A stretch of 64,000 bases of DNA from Pseudomonas lalucatii (lineage in GTDB: Bacteria; Pseudomonadota; Gammaproteobacteria; Pseudomonadales; Pseudomonadaceae), in contig NZ_JADPMV010000002.1 in assembly GCF_018398425.1 (NCBI RefSeq), positions 1 through 64,000 of the forward strand, given 5' to 3'. The translations under genes were made by a program, and so were the position numbers. Positions 9,438 through 19,683 of this stretch are shown piece after piece (position 1 is the first letter of the stretch; every line of letters begins with the position of its first letter). The notes beneath the pieces were generated by a model. That model was not told the origin of the DNA and made no database searches. It saw nothing but the letters and a program-made list of their open reading frames with translations.

Positions 9438-9720
9438 AAGCCTCAACCCTGGCTTTAAGTTTCTGGCCTGGACGGAAAGTCACCACACGGCGTGCCGTGA
9501 TCGGAATCTCCTCCCCTGTTTTTGGATTACGACCGGGGCGCTGGCGCTTATCGCGCAGATCGAAGTTGCCGAACCCCGAGAGCTTGACCTGCTCGTTGAG
9601 CTCCAGCGCTTGGCGGATCTCTTCGAAGAACAGTTCGACCAACTCCTTGGCTTCCCGTTTATTCAGGCCTAGCTCTTCATAGAGACGTTCCGCCATTTCA
9701 GCTTTCGTCAGAGCCCCCAT
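9418..9720 (-). CDS. ihfA: Integration host factor alpha subunit
   Basis: A 100-aa HU/IHF-family DNA-bending protein that forms a heterodimer with IhfB. The alpha-subunit start ([20 protein letters not shown]), the [22 protein letters not shown] beta-arm region with the intercalating proline, and the [11 protein letters not shown] end are all present. It starts 3 bp after the pheT stop, in the usual pheST-ihfA operon. Confidence 0.97.
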   Translation of the reverse strand: MGALTKAEMAERLYEELGLNKREAKELVELFFEEIRQALELNEQVKLSGFGNFDLRDKRQRPGRNPKTGEEIPITARRVVTFRPGQKLKARVEAYAGTKS

Positions 9721-9723
9721 ACG

Positions 9724-12102
9724 CTACTTCCTTAACGTGGCGTTGAACCTTTGTTCCAGGGAGGTGAGGATGTTCTCCGTTGTGCTACCCACCTCGTCAT
9801 CATTAAGAGTGCGCGATGGATGCTGCCAGGTCAAGCCGACAGCCAGGCTTTTTCTATGCGGATCAATGCCTTTACCGTGATACACGTCAAATAGCCTGAG
9901 GTCGGTCAGCCATTCGCCCGCTGACTCTCGAATGCACTCGAGCAGTGCCGCTGCGGGCACCTCGCGATCGACCAGCAGAGCCAAGTCACGGCGCACCTCC
10001 GGAAAACGCGACAGCTCGCGAAACGACGGCAGTCGGCCATCGGTCAGCTCGCTCAACAACAACTCAAACAGGTACACGGGCTGGTCGAGACCCAGCGCCT
10101 TGGCCAGCTCTGGATGAATCGCCCCTAGGAAGCCAACCAGCCGCCCCTCGCGCTCGATGCGCGCGGTCTGCCCTGGATGCAGCGCCGGGTGCTCGCCAGG
10201 CACGAACGCGAAGACATCCGCCGCACCGGCACTGGCCAACAACGCCTCGACATCGGCCTTGACGTCATAGAAATCGACACCGTCACGGCCATGCGCCCAG
10301 CCTTCCGGCATTCGGCTGCCACTAACCACCCCAGCCAGCATGGCTTCCTGCTTCAAGCCTTCCAGCTGCCCCACAAAGCGCAGACCACTCTCGAACAGGC
10401 GCACACGCGACTGCTGACGATTGAGGTTGTGCTCCAGCGCCTTGACCAAACCAGGCCACAGCGAAGAACGCATCGCCGCCATGTCGGCGGAAATCGGATT
10501 GGCCAGCAGCAAGGGTTCGACGCCCGGGCTGAACAACTCGAACAGCTTGGGATCGATGAAACTGTAGGTGATGGCTTCCTGGTAGCCGCGGGCGACCAAC
10601 AGTCGACGCAGGCCGGGCAGTTCGACTGCCGCCTCAGACTTCGGCTGCGGCGCCAGGCGCGCCTGCGGGTAGCGGACCGGCAGGCGATTGTAGCCATACA
10701 GGCGACCCAGCTCCTCGATCAGGTCGACCTCCAGGCTGACATCGAAACGATGGCTGGGTACCTCGATCCGCCACTGCCCTGCACCGTTAGCGCTGACGCC
10801 CAAACCCAGCGCCGTCAGCAGCCGCTCGATTTCTGCGTCATCCATCTTCAGGCCGAGCATCTGCTCGACTCGCTCGGCACGCAGGGTGACCGGCGCCACA
10901 TTCGGCAATTGAGTCGGGGCCACCTGCTCGATGATCGGTCCCGCCTCACCACCGACGATTTCCAGCAACAAGGCAGTAGCCCGCTCCATGGCCTCCCGCG
11001 CCAGCTGCCAGTCCACCCCCCGCTCGAAGCGATGCGAAGAGTCGGTGTGCAGGCCATAGGAGCGGGCCTTGCCGGCAATGGCGATGGTGTCGAAAAAGGC
11101 GCTTTCGAGGAACAGGTCGCAGGTCTTCGCGCTCACCCCGCTGTGCTCACCACCCATTACGCCGGCGATGGCCAGGGCGCGCCGGTGGTCGGCGATGACC
11201 AGGGTGTCGGCACGCAGGCTGATTTCCTGGCCGTCGAGCAGCACCAGTTTCTCGCCCTCCTCGGCCATGCGCACGCGAATGCCGCCATTGATCTCCGCCA
11301 GGTCGAAGGCATGCATCGGCTGGCCGAGCTCGAGCATCACGTAGTTGGTGACGTCGACTGCGGCGTCGATACTGCGCACGTCGGCACGACGCAGGCGCTC
11401 GACCATCCACAGCGGCGTCGGCCGGGACAGGTCGACATTGCGCACCACCCGTCCGAGGTAGCGCGGACAGGCTTGCGCTGCGAGAACCTCGACCGGACGC
11501 ACCTCATCATGGGCGGCGGGTACGGCGGCGATCGCCGGACGAGTGACGGGCGCGCCGTACAGGGCGCTGACCTCGCGGGCCAGACCGGCCAACGACAGGC
11601 AGTCGCCGCGGTTCGGGGTCAGGTCGACCTCGATACTGGCATCGTCCAACTGCAGATAGGCGCGGATATCCTGGCCCACCGGCGCATCGGCTGGCAGCTC
11701 GAGCAGACCGTCATTGTCTTCGCTGACCTGCAACTCGGACGCCGAGCAGAGCATGCCGTTGGACTCGACGCCGCGCAGCTTGGCCTTCTTGATCTTGAAG
11801 TCGCCCGGTAGTTCGGCGCCGATCATGGCGAAGGGGATCTTCAAGCCGGGACGCACGTTCGGTGCGCCACACACCACCTGGAAAGTCTCCGCACCGTTGC
11901 TGACCTGGCACACGCGCAGCTTGTCGGCATCCGGGTGCTGCTCGGTGGCCAGCACCTCGCCCACCACAATGCCACTGAATTCGCCGGCGGCCGGGGTGAC
12001 GCTGTCGACCTCGAGACCGGCCATGGAAAGGCGCGCCACCAGTTCATCACGGGAAACCTGCGGGTTAACCCAGGTGCGCAGCCATTGTTCGCTGAATTTC
12101 AT
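9724..12102 (-). CDS. pheT: Phenylalanyl-tRNA synthetase beta subunit
   Basis: A 792-aa protein of normal bacterial PheT length. It opens MKFSEQWLRTWVNP, followed by an EMAP/tRNA-binding OB domain (about residues 40-150, with HPDADKLRVCQV), the B3/B4 editing region, B5, the catalytic-like core, and a C-terminal anticodon-binding ferredoxin fold (LFDVYHGKGIDPHRKSLAVGL). With PheS it forms the alpha2-beta2 enzyme that charges tRNA-Phe. It follows pheS after 39 bp and is cotranscribed with ihfA. Confidence 0.98.
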   Translation of the reverse strand: MKFSEQWLRTWVNPQVSRDELVARLSMAGLEVDSVTPAAGEFSGIVVGEVLATEQHPDADKLRVCQVSNGAETFQVVCGAPNVRPGLKIPFAMIGAELPGDFKIKKAKLRGVESNGMLCSASELQVSEDNDGLLELPADAPVGQDIRAYLQLDDASIEVDLTPNRGDCLSLAGLAREVSALYGAPVTRPAIAAVPAAHDEVRPVEVLAAQACPRYLGRVVRNVDLSRPTPLWMVERLRRADVRSIDAAVDVTNYVMLELGQPMHAFDLAEINGGIRVRMAEEGEKLVLLDGQEISLRADTLVIADHRRALAIAGVMGGEHSGVSAKTCDLFLESAFFDTIAIAGKARSYGLHTDSSHRFERGVDWQLAREAMERATALLLEIVGGEAGPIIEQVAPTQLPNVAPVTLRAERVEQMLGLKMDDAEIERLLTALGLGVSANGAGQWRIEVPSHRFDVSLEVDLIEELGRLYGYNRLPVRYPQARLAPQPKSEAAVELPGLRRLLVARGYQEAITYSFIDPKLFELFSPGVEPLLLANPISADMAAMRSSLWPGLVKALEHNLNRQQSRVRLFESGLRFVGQLEGLKQEAMLAGVVSGSRMPEGWAHGRDGVDFYDVKADVEALLASAGAADVFAFVPGEHPALHPGQTARIEREGRLVGFLGAIHPELAKALGLDQPVYLFELLLSELTDGRLPSFRELSRFPEVRRDLALLVDREVPAAALLECIRESAGEWLTDLRLFDVYHGKGIDPHRKSLAVGLTWQHPSRTLNDDEVGSTTENILTSLEQRFNATLRK

Positions 12103-12141
12103 CCTGCTCTCCTAAAACAATTCGGTTACGGTCGTGCGGCT

Positions 12142-13158
<1,017 letters not shown>

Positions 13159-13177
13159 TTACAGACTCCAGATACGA

Positions 13178-13211
13178 AATAGGGGAAGAGCTCGAAGGCT
13201 CTTCCCCTATT
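13178..13211 (-). terminator. Strong hairpin upstream of pheS, candidate attenuator
   Basis: A near-perfect stem (AATAGGGGAAGAGC with its complement) lies 20 bp before the pheS start and is followed by a short TTTC run on the minus strand. A second perfect stem (CACCGGGC/GCCCGGTG) sits just upstream at 13224-13242, still after rplT. E. coli pheST is attenuated through a Phe-rich leader; no such leader is visible here. It may be a partial terminator between rplT and pheS. Confidence 0.6.
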
Positions 13212-13254
13212 GGTGACGTTTAGCACCGGGCACGGCCCGGTGATTGTCGGGGAC

Positions 13255-13611
13255 TTAAGCCAGTACGGCTTTCGCTTTCTCGACAATCGCAGCAAACGCC
13301 GCTTTTTCGTTCACTGCCAGATCAGCCAGAACCTTACGGTCGATCTCGATGGACGCTTTTTTCAGGCCAGCGATCAGACGGCTGTAGGACAGACCGTTGA
13401 TACGCGCACCAGCGTTGATACGAGCGATCCACAGGGCACGGAACTGACGCTTGCGCTGACGGCGGTCGCGGTAGGCGTACTGGCCTGCCTTGATCACTGC
13501 CTGCTTGGCGACGCGGAATACGCGCGAACGCGCACCGTAGTAGCCTTTAGCGAGTTTCAGAATTTTTTTGTGACGCTTACGAGCAATAACGCCGCGCTTT
13601 ACACGAGCCAT
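13255..13611 (-). CDS. rplT: 50S ribosomal protein L20
   Basis: A 118-aa basic protein with the typical start [29 protein letters not shown]20 binds 23S rRNA early in 50S assembly and in many bacteria represses the infC-rpmI-rplT mRNA. It follows rpmI by 28 bp in the standard operon. Confidence 0.98.
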   Translation of the reverse strand: MARVKRGVIARKRHKKILKLAKGYYGARSRVFRVAKQAVIKAGQYAYRDRRQRKRQFRALWIARINAGARINGLSYSRLIAGLKKASIEIDRKVLADLAVNEKAAFAAIVEKAKAVLA

Positions 13612-13639
13612 GAGTAATTTCCTCTAAATCTTGACCGAA

Positions 13640-13834
13640 TTAACGAACGCGCAGCATGCGCTCCACCTTTGCCACGTCAGACGGGTGCAGCAAGCTGCTA
13701 CCACGCAGTTGACGCTTACGCTTGGTGGACATTTTGGTCAGGATGTGGCTCTTGAAAGCGTGCTTGTGCTTGAAGCCGGAAGCGGTTTTCAAAAAACGCT
13801 TCGCTGCACCGCTCTTGGTTTTCATCTTTGGCAT
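13640..13834 (-). CDS. rpmI: 50S ribosomal protein L35
   Basis: A 64-aa, strongly basic protein ([20 protein letters not shown]), of normal L35 length. It lies between infC and rplT, 60 bp from infC. Confidence 0.98.
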   Translation of the reverse strand: MPKMKTKSGAAKRFLKTASGFKHKHAFKSHILTKMSTKRKRQLRGSSLLHPSDVAKVERMLRVR

Positions 13835-13894
13835 GTTCGGATACTCCGCATTCAGTTGATAAACATAACCGCAAGGCCTGCCGTGCCCTGGAGG

Positions 13895-14443
13895 TTACTT
13901 CTTCTTTTTGGGGGCGATGACCATTATCAGTTGGCGTCCTTCCATCTTCGGATGCTGTTCGACCGAGCCGTATTCGGCGAGGTCGTTTTCGACCCGCTTC
14001 AACAACTCCATGCCCAGCTCCTGATGGGCCATCTCACGGCCACGGAATCGCAAGGATACCTTGGCCCTGTCCCCCTCACTCAGGAAACGTACCAGGTTGC
14101 GTAGTTTTACCTGGTAATCCCCTTCCTCCGTCCCTGGACGAAACTTGATTTCTTTGATCTGGACTTGCTTCTGATTCTTCTTCGCCGCGGCGACCTGCTT
14201 CTTCTTTTCGAACAGGTGCTTGCCGTAGTCCATGATCCGGCAGACCGGAGGCACGGCATCGGCGGAGATTTCCACCAGATCTAGCTTGGCTTCTTCAGCC
14301 GCGCTAAGCGCTTCTTCAATAGAGACGATGCCAACCTGCTCGCCATCCGCACCAATTAACCGAACCTCGCGTGCCGAGATATTCTCGTTGATCGGGGCTT
14401 TCGGTGCAGTTCGTTTATCTTGTCTCATTTCACGCTTAATAAT
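13895..14443 (-). CDS. infC: Translation initiation factor IF-3 (AUU start)
   Basis: A 182-aa IF-3 that prevents premature 30S-50S joining and checks the start codon. The N-domain has [21 protein letters not shown] and the C-domain has [20 protein letters not shown]. The first ATG (14428) is not well placed. The frame continues five codons up to ATT at 14443 (ATT-ATT-AAG-CGT-GAA-ATG), with GGAG 5 nt before it. An AUU start is the known autoregulatory feature of infC. The thrS stop lies only 2 bp upstream. Confidence 0.93.
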   Translation of the reverse strand: MIKREMRQDKRTAPKAPINENISAREVRLIGADGEQVGIVSIEEALSAAEEAKLDLVEISADAVPPVCRIMDYGKHLFEKKKQVAAAKKNQKQVQIKEIKFRPGTEEGDYQVKLRNLVRFLSEGDRAKVSLRFRGREMAHQELGMELLKRVENDLAEYGSVEQHPKMEGRQLIMVIAPKKKK

Positions 14444-14445
14444 GA

Positions 14446-16368
14446 TTACTCCAAATCTTGGCGACCACGCCGGGAAACCGCCTGCGCAAGGAAATCGGCG
14501 AATTGGGCGACGGGCATGGAGCCCAGGTCAGCACCTTCGCGGGTACGCACGGCGACAGTTTGCGTCTCAACCTCCCGATCTCCAATAACCAAGAGATAGG
14601 GAACCTTGAGCAAAGTATGCTCGCGGATTTTAAAGCCGATTTTTTCGTTTCTCAAGTCAGACTTGGCACGAAAACCGCTTTGAGCCAGTGTTTTTTCGAC
14701 TTCGAGGGCGAATTCGGCCTGCTTGTCGGTGATATTCATCACCACTGCCTGCGTCGGCGCCAGCCAAGCCGGGAACGCACCCTCGTAGTGCTCGATCAGA
14801 ATACCGATGAAGCGCTCGAAGGAACCGAGGATGGCGCGGTGCAGCATCACCGGATGCTTACGGCTGTTGTCCTCGCTGACGAATTCCGCCCCCAGGCGGA
14901 CCGGCAGGTTGAAATCGAGCTGCAGGGTACCACACTGCCAGACCCGGCCGAGACAGTCTTTCAGGGAGAACTCGATCTTCGGCCCGTAGAAGGCGCCCTC
15001 GCCCGGCTGCAAGTCATACGGCAGTCCGGCGCCATCCAGGGCGGCAGCCAGCGCCGCCTCGGCGCGATCCCAGAGTTCGTCGGAGCCCACGCGCTTCTCC
15101 GGACGGGTCGACAACTTGAGCTGGATATCCGAGAAACCGAAGTCGGCGTAGACCGCCTGGGTCAACCTGATGAAATCAGCCGACTCGGCCTGCATCTGCT
15201 CTTCGGTGCAGAAGATGTGCGCATCGTCCTGCGTGAAGCCACGCACCCGCATGATGCCGTGCAGAGCGCCGGACGGCTCGTTGCGGTGACAGGCACCGAA
15301 CTCGGCCAGGCGCATCGGCAGCTCGCGATAGCTCTTCAAGCCCTGATTGAACACCTGCACGTGACAGGGGCAGTTCATCGGCTTGATCGCGTAGTCGCGG
15401 CTTTCCGACTCGGTGGTGAACATGTTCTCGGCGTAGTTGGCCCAGTGCCCGGACTTCTCCCACAGCGAGCGATCGACCACCTGGGGCGTCTTGATCTCCA
15501 GATAGCCGTGCTCACGCTGCACCTTGCGCATGTACTGCTCGAGCACCTGATACAGGGTCCAGCCATTGGGGTGCCAGAACACCATGCCCGGCGCCTCTTC
15601 CTGGGTATGGAACAGGTTCAGGCGCTTGCCGATCTTGCGGTGATCGCGCTTCTCGGCCTCCTCGATACGCTGGATGTAGGCCGCCAGCTGCTTCTTGTCG
15701 GCCCAGGCCGTGCCATAGACGCGCTGCAACTGCTCGTTCTTGGCATCGCCGCGCCAATAGGCGCCGGACAGCTTGGTCAGCTTGAACGACTTGAGGAAAC
15801 GGGTGTTCGGCACGTGCGGGCCACGGCACATGTCGACGTATTCTTCGTGGTAGTACAGGCCCATGGCCTGCTCGTCCGGCATATCCTCGACCAGACGCAG
15901 CTTGTAGTCCTCGCCACGGGACTTGAAGACCTCGATGACCTCGGCGCGCGGAGTGACCTTCTTGATGACGTCGTAGTCCTTCTCGATCAGCTGCTGCATG
16001 CGCTGCTCGATGGCGGCCACGTCATCGGGGGTAAAGGGGCGCTCGTAGGCGATGTCGTAATAGAAGCCTTCCTCGATGACCGGACCGATCACCATCTTCG
16101 CCGTCGGAAACAGCTGCTTGACCGCATGACCGATCAAGTGCGCACAGGAGTGGCGAATGATCTCCAGCCCCTCTTCGTCCTTCGGGGTGATGATCTGCAG
16201 CGTCGCGTCGGCGCTGATCGGATCGCACGCATCGACCAGCTTGCCGTCGACCTTGCCGGCCACGGTGGCCTTGGCCAGACCCGCGCCAATGGATTGCGCC
16301 ACCTCGGCCACGGTGACCGGGTGATCGAACGAACGCTGACTGCCGTCGGGAAGAGTAATGATGGGCAT
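14446..16368 (-). CDS. thrS: Threonyl-tRNA synthetase
   Basis: A 640-aa class II synthetase read from the ATG at 16368, which has GAGGAGG about 6 nt upstream; an in-frame start 33 bp earlier lacks this. Domains in order: TGS ([20 protein letters not shown]), the editing/SAD domain with [16 protein letters not shown], the catalytic core with [10 protein letters not shown], and the C-terminal anticodon-binding domain. It heads the thrS-infC-rpmI-rplT operon. Confidence 0.98.
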   Translation of the reverse strand: MPIITLPDGSQRSFDHPVTVAEVAQSIGAGLAKATVAGKVDGKLVDACDPISADATLQIITPKDEEGLEIIRHSCAHLIGHAVKQLFPTAKMVIGPVIEEGFYYDIAYERPFTPDDVAAIEQRMQQLIEKDYDVIKKVTPRAEVIEVFKSRGEDYKLRLVEDMPDEQAMGLYYHEEYVDMCRGPHVPNTRFLKSFKLTKLSGAYWRGDAKNEQLQRVYGTAWADKKQLAAYIQRIEEAEKRDHRKIGKRLNLFHTQEEAPGMVFWHPNGWTLYQVLEQYMRKVQREHGYLEIKTPQVVDRSLWEKSGHWANYAENMFTTESESRDYAIKPMNCPCHVQVFNQGLKSYRELPMRLAEFGACHRNEPSGALHGIMRVRGFTQDDAHIFCTEEQMQAESADFIRLTQAVYADFGFSDIQLKLSTRPEKRVGSDELWDRAEAALAAALDGAGLPYDLQPGEGAFYGPKIEFSLKDCLGRVWQCGTLQLDFNLPVRLGAEFVSEDNSRKHPVMLHRAILGSFERFIGILIEHYEGAFPAWLAPTQAVVMNITDKQAEFALEVEKTLAQSGFRAKSDLRNEKIGFKIREHTLLKVPYLLVIGDREVETQTVAVRTREGADLGSMPVAQFADFLAQAVSRRGRQDLE

Positions 16369-16568
16369 GGCGCCTCCTCTCCTAGTGGTGACCTCTACCA
16401 AAGGCCACGTGGGTTGGGATGAGCCAGTAAGCGATCCGGCGGTATGCCTGCCTTACAGTGACAGGAGCTTGCGAGCCAACCGAAACCGGACCAGAGTCAC
16501 TGGAGGTCTGTGCAACGAACAAAGCGGGGATGCTTCCAGAAAGCCGATTAGCTGGCAAGCCGCCCAAT

Positions 16569-16598
16569 AAAAAAGGGTCGCCTGGGCGACCCTTTTTT
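16569..16598 (-). terminator. Intrinsic terminator of tRNA-Val
   Basis: A 14-bp inverted repeat (AAAAAAGGGTCGCC, 2-nt loop) with T/A tracts immediately 3' of tRNA-Val on the minus strand. It separates the tRNA from the thrS promoter region (16369-16568), in which I see no gene. Confidence 0.85.
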
Positions 16599-16606
16599 AT
16601 CGAATT

Positions 16607-16683
16607 TGGTAGGCACAATTGGATTCGAACCAACGACCCCCACCATGTCAAGGTGGTGCTCTAACCAACTGAGCTATGTGCCT
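16607..16683 (-). tRNA. tRNA-Val (anticodon GAC)
   Basis: A 77-nt tRNA with encoded CCA: acceptor AGGCACA, D arm TAGCTCAGTTGGTTAGAGCA, anticodon loop TTGACAT flanked by CCACC/GGTGG, and T arm GTTCGAATC. Anticodon GAC decodes valine codons ending in pyrimidines. Confidence 0.96.
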
Positions 16684-16868
16684 TCGATGGGTGCGCATTC
16701 TACGGAGCCGCGCGAAGGAGTCAACACATTTTTTCGCTAACTGACTGAATAGCTGAATTTTTTACCGCCGAGCGCGACGTTTAATATTTCGCACAGGGCA
16801 CTAGCCGAGTATTTTCAACTCGGGTAGCATCGGACCATTCGTAAAAAATAAAGAACAGAGGTTGCAAA

Positions 16869-18152
16869 ATGGCGCACACGGCATATCCACAATCCTATTA
16901 CGCCGCATCGGCAAACCCCGTCCCAGCACGCCCCGAGCTGAACGGTGAGGTCGAAACCGACGTGTGCGTCGTCGGCGCCGGCTACACCGGCCTGTCCACC
17001 GCCCTGTTCCTGCTCGAGAGCGGCTTCAAGGTAAGCATCGTCGAGGCCGCCAAGGTCGGCTTCGGCGCTTCGGGGCGCAACGGTGGGCAGATCGTCAACA
17101 GCTACAGCCGCGACATCGATGTCATCGAACGCACGGTCGATCCCAAGCAGGCCCAGCTGCTGGGCCAGATGGCCTTCGAGGGCGGACGCATCATTCGCGA
17201 GCGGGTGGCCAAGTACGGCATTCAGTGCGACCTCAAGGACGGCGGCGTGTTCGCCGCCCTCACCGGCAAGCAGATGGACCACCTGGAGGCGCAGAAGAAG
17301 CTGTGGGAGCGCTACGGTCATACCCAACTGGAGCTGATGGATGCCAAGCGCATCCGCGAGGTGGTGGCTACCGACAACTATATAGGCGGCATGCTCGACA
17401 TGAGCGGCGGGCATATCCACCCGCTCAACCTGGCTCTGGGCGAGGCGGCGGCGGTGGAGTCCCTCGGCGGGGTGATCTACGAGCAGTCCCCGGCCACGCG
17501 CATCGAGCGCGGCGAGAACCCGGTGGTTCACACCCCCAACGGGCGGATCAGGGCCAAGTTCGTGGTGGTCGCCGGCAACGCCTACCTGGGCAACCTGATT
17601 CCGGAGCTATCGGCCAAGTCGATGCCCTGCGGCACCCAGGTGATCACCACCGAACCGCTGTCGGACGAACTGGCCAAGAGCCTGCTGCCGCAGGACTACT
17701 GCGTGGAAGACTGCAACTATCTGCTCGACTACTACCGCCTGTCCGGCGACAAGCGCCTGATCTTCGGCGGCGGCGTGGTCTATGGTGCTCGCGCCCCCTC
17801 GAACATCGAGGCGATCATTCGGCCGAAGATGCTCAAGGCCTTCCCGCAGCTGAAGGATGTGAAGATCGACTACGCCTGGACCGGCAACTTCCTGCTGACC
17901 CTGTCGCGCCTGCCCCAGGTCGGCCGTCTCGGCAACAACATCTACTACTCCCAGGGCTGCAGCGGCCACGGCGTGACCTACACCCATGTTGCCGGCAAAG
18001 TCCTGGCCGAGGCGTTACGCGGCCAGGCCGAGCGCTTCGACGCCTTCGCCGAACTCCCCCACTACCCTTTCCCCGGCGGCCAGCTCTTGCGCGTCCCCTT
18101 CACCGCCATGGGCGCCTGGTACTACAGCCTGCGCGACCGGCTCGGCGTATAA
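16869..18152 (+). CDS. FAD-dependent amine oxidoreductase (PuuB/PauB-like)
   Basis: A 427-aa member of the DAO family close to gamma-glutamylputrescine oxidases. The FAD-binding Rossmann motif VCVVGAGYTGLSTALFLLESG is at about residues 33-53. GFGASGRNGGQI, typical of PuuB-like enzymes, follows at about 65-76, and the C-terminus has YYSQGCSGHGVTYTHVAGKVLAE. The family oxidises glutamylated polyamines to aldehydes, releasing ammonia and H2O2. It stands alone, with a terminator at 18170. The exact substrate cannot be read from the sequence. Confidence 0.85.
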   Translation: MAHTAYPQSYYAASANPVPARPELNGEVETDVCVVGAGYTGLSTALFLLESGFKVSIVEAAKVGFGASGRNGGQIVNSYSRDIDVIERTVDPKQAQLLGQMAFEGGRIIRERVAKYGIQCDLKDGGVFAALTGKQMDHLEAQKKLWERYGHTQLELMDAKRIREVVATDNYIGGMLDMSGGHIHPLNLALGEAAAVESLGGVIYEQSPATRIERGENPVVHTPNGRIRAKFVVVAGNAYLGNLIPELSAKSMPCGTQVITTEPLSDELAKSLLPQDYCVEDCNYLLDYYRLSGDKRLIFGGGVVYGARAPSNIEAIIRPKMLKAFPQLKDVKIDYAWTGNFLLTLSRLPQVGRLGNNIYYSQGCSGHGVTYTHVAGKVLAEALRGQAERFDAFAELPHYPFPGGQLLRVPFTAMGAWYYSLRDRLGV

Positions 18153-18169
18153 GGATCACAGACAGTAAG

Positions 18170-18193
18170 ACGGCGCCCACGGGCGCCGTTTTC
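18170..18193. terminator. Intrinsic terminator between convergent genes
   Basis: A 9-bp GC-rich stem (ACGGCGCCC/GGGCGCCGT) with a 2-nt loop and a TTTTC tail on the plus strand, between the amine oxidase gene and the convergent lipoprotein gene. Confidence 0.8.
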
Positions 18194-18202
18194 GTATCGT
18201 CC

Positions 18203-19174
18203 TCACTCCGTCACTGGACATGCCGGCGGCGCCGCGCACTGCTCTGCCGCCCCGGATGCTGGCCTGGCCGCGGTCGCATAGCGCGCCTCGCCGGGTTCCA
18301 GACGCCGGGCACAGCTTTGCGCCTGTACCGCCGCCTGCCGACAGCCGCGTTCGCCCAACAGCTGGGAGAGATTGAACCAGCCCGCGGCGAAATCCGGCTG
18401 GCGGGTCAGGCTGGTGCGCAAGGCCTCTTCGGCCCTCGCCTTGTCGCCACTGGCGTAATAGCTGTTGGCCAGGGCGAACCAGCCCAGCGACTCTTCCGGC
18501 CACTGCTGGGTGGCGGCGCGATAGGCACGTTGCGCCGCCGCGCCATGACCAGTCTCCTCCAGGTCGCTGGCGGCCTTGAGCCAGGGGCGCAGTGCGGGCC
18601 GCGCCGGCAACTCGCCGGCCGGCAGGGTCAGCACCGCCCAGCGTCCGCCACGCGCCCAGGTGCTGTCGAAGCTGGCGAAAGCGGTCAGGCGGCGCCGCTC
18701 GGTACCCGAGCGCAGGATCAGCGTGCGCTCGCGCCGGTCATACCCCACCAAAACGGCGAAGTGCCAGCGCGGGTACCAGTCGAGTCCCAGGTTCTGCAGG
18801 ACCAGTACCGGATGCCCCGCCGCGATCTCCGCCAGCAAAGCCTCCAGACGCGGCTCCAGCGGATACACAAGGAGGTCATGCGCCCGCGCGGCCGCCACCA
18901 TCTCCACCTGCAGGCTGCCCTCGCGCTCCGGGATGAAGACCCGATCCTTGAGCAGCCCCGGGCTGGTCGTCACGCCACGCTGGTTGAGCATGGTCGCCAG
19001 AGCCGCCGGACCACACTGATAGGCGGTTTGCGCAAAGAACGGCACGCCGGCGAGCTCCACCCGCTCAGGTAGAAGCGAGGCCTCCGGCGACAACACCGGA
19101 GACCTCGCACACCCAACCAGCAGAAGAAGCAATAAGAAAGGAAGGAAACGCCAGCCACTCAACGATTTATGCAT
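18203..19174 (-). CDS. PA2778-like lipoprotein cysteine peptidase with TPR tail
   Basis: A 323-aa protein starting at the ATG at 19174; the frame is open further upstream but that part is the antisense-like extension over the previous gene. A lipoprotein signal (FLPFLLLLLLVGC) ends at the lipobox cysteine. A C39-like peptidase domain follows, with the catalytic Cys in QTAYQCGPAALATML and the His in RWHFAVLVGYD. The C-terminal half carries TPR helices (SLGWFALANSYYASGDKARAEEALR). It overlaps the upstream PA2779-like gene by 16 bp, the same pairing as in P. aeruginosa. Role unknown; possibly envelope proteolysis. Confidence 0.85.
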   Translation of the reverse strand: MHKSLSGWRFLPFLLLLLLVGCARSPVLSPEASLLPERVELAGVPFFAQTAYQCGPAALATMLNQRGVTTSPGLLKDRVFIPEREGSLQVEMVAAARAHDLLVYPLEPRLEALLAEIAAGHPVLVLQNLGLDWYPRWHFAVLVGYDRRERTLILRSGTERRRLTAFASFDSTWARGGRWAVLTLPAGELPARPALRPWLKAASDLEETGHGAAAQRAYRAATQQWPEESLGWFALANSYYASGDKARAEEALRTSLTRQPDFAAGWFNLSQLLGERGCRQAAVQAQSCARRLEPGEARYATAARPASGAAEQCAAPPACPVTE

Positions 19175-19560
19175 TTGACGAAACTGAAGATATTGGTCGC
19201 GCAGAGCATATCCGTGATGATGAAGATCACCAAGAACAGCACTATGACCCCAAGCACGCCACTGCCCGCCGGGGCTTCCTGCAGCTGTTGATTGAACTGC
19301 GCCAGCTCGGCGTTGGTCAGGCTGTTGATGCGTTCCTCGACCTGGGTACGCTCTACGCCCATGGCTTCGAGCTTCTTCTGTACGCCCTGGTCCTCCAGCA
19401 TGCCCAGCAATTGCTGACGGTCGACCTGCTGCTGTTGCGTAGCCAGGACCTCGGCAGTACCGATCATGGCCGCGTTGACCAGCGGCACCTGGGCCACCAT
19501 CAGCAGATGGAACACCGCCAGGACGGCGGCCAAACGACGAAACAGAGAATTCTTGCCCAT
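19159..19560 (-). CDS. PA2779-like membrane protein
   Basis: A 133-aa protein read from the ATG at 19560, preceded by GGGAG. An N-terminal hydrophobic signal/anchor (FRRLAAVLAVFHLLMVAQV) is followed by a polar helical region rich in Gln. A second membrane span lies near the C-terminus (VLGVIVLFLVIFIITDML). It is the standard partner of the PA2778-type peptidase, and the two genes overlap. No enzymatic motif; function unknown. Confidence 0.85.
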   Translation of the reverse strand: MGKNSLFRRLAAVLAVFHLLMVAQVPLVNAAMIGTAEVLATQQQQVDRQQLLGMLEDQGVQKKLEAMGVERTQVEERINSLTNAELAQFNQQLQEAPAGSGVLGVIVLFLVIFIITDMLCATNIFSFVKCINR

Positions 19561-19683
19561 AGCGATCATCTCCCAAGCCGGTCTTGCCCCGAACCAGTAC
19601 GGTGCGCAGAGGCTATCAATGAGCATAGACAATCCACCGAGGGCTGCTATCACTGCTCGCCGCGCCCCTGAGCGGGCAGCTAG

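Noticed and set aside
14458..16422. A 654-codon open frame on the plus strand
   Set aside because: It is the exact antisense of thrS with no recognisable domain.
19175..19576. N-terminal extension of the PA2778-like protein
   Set aside because: This part of the frame overlaps the PA2779-like gene in another frame. The lipoprotein signal with a proper ATG begins at 19174.
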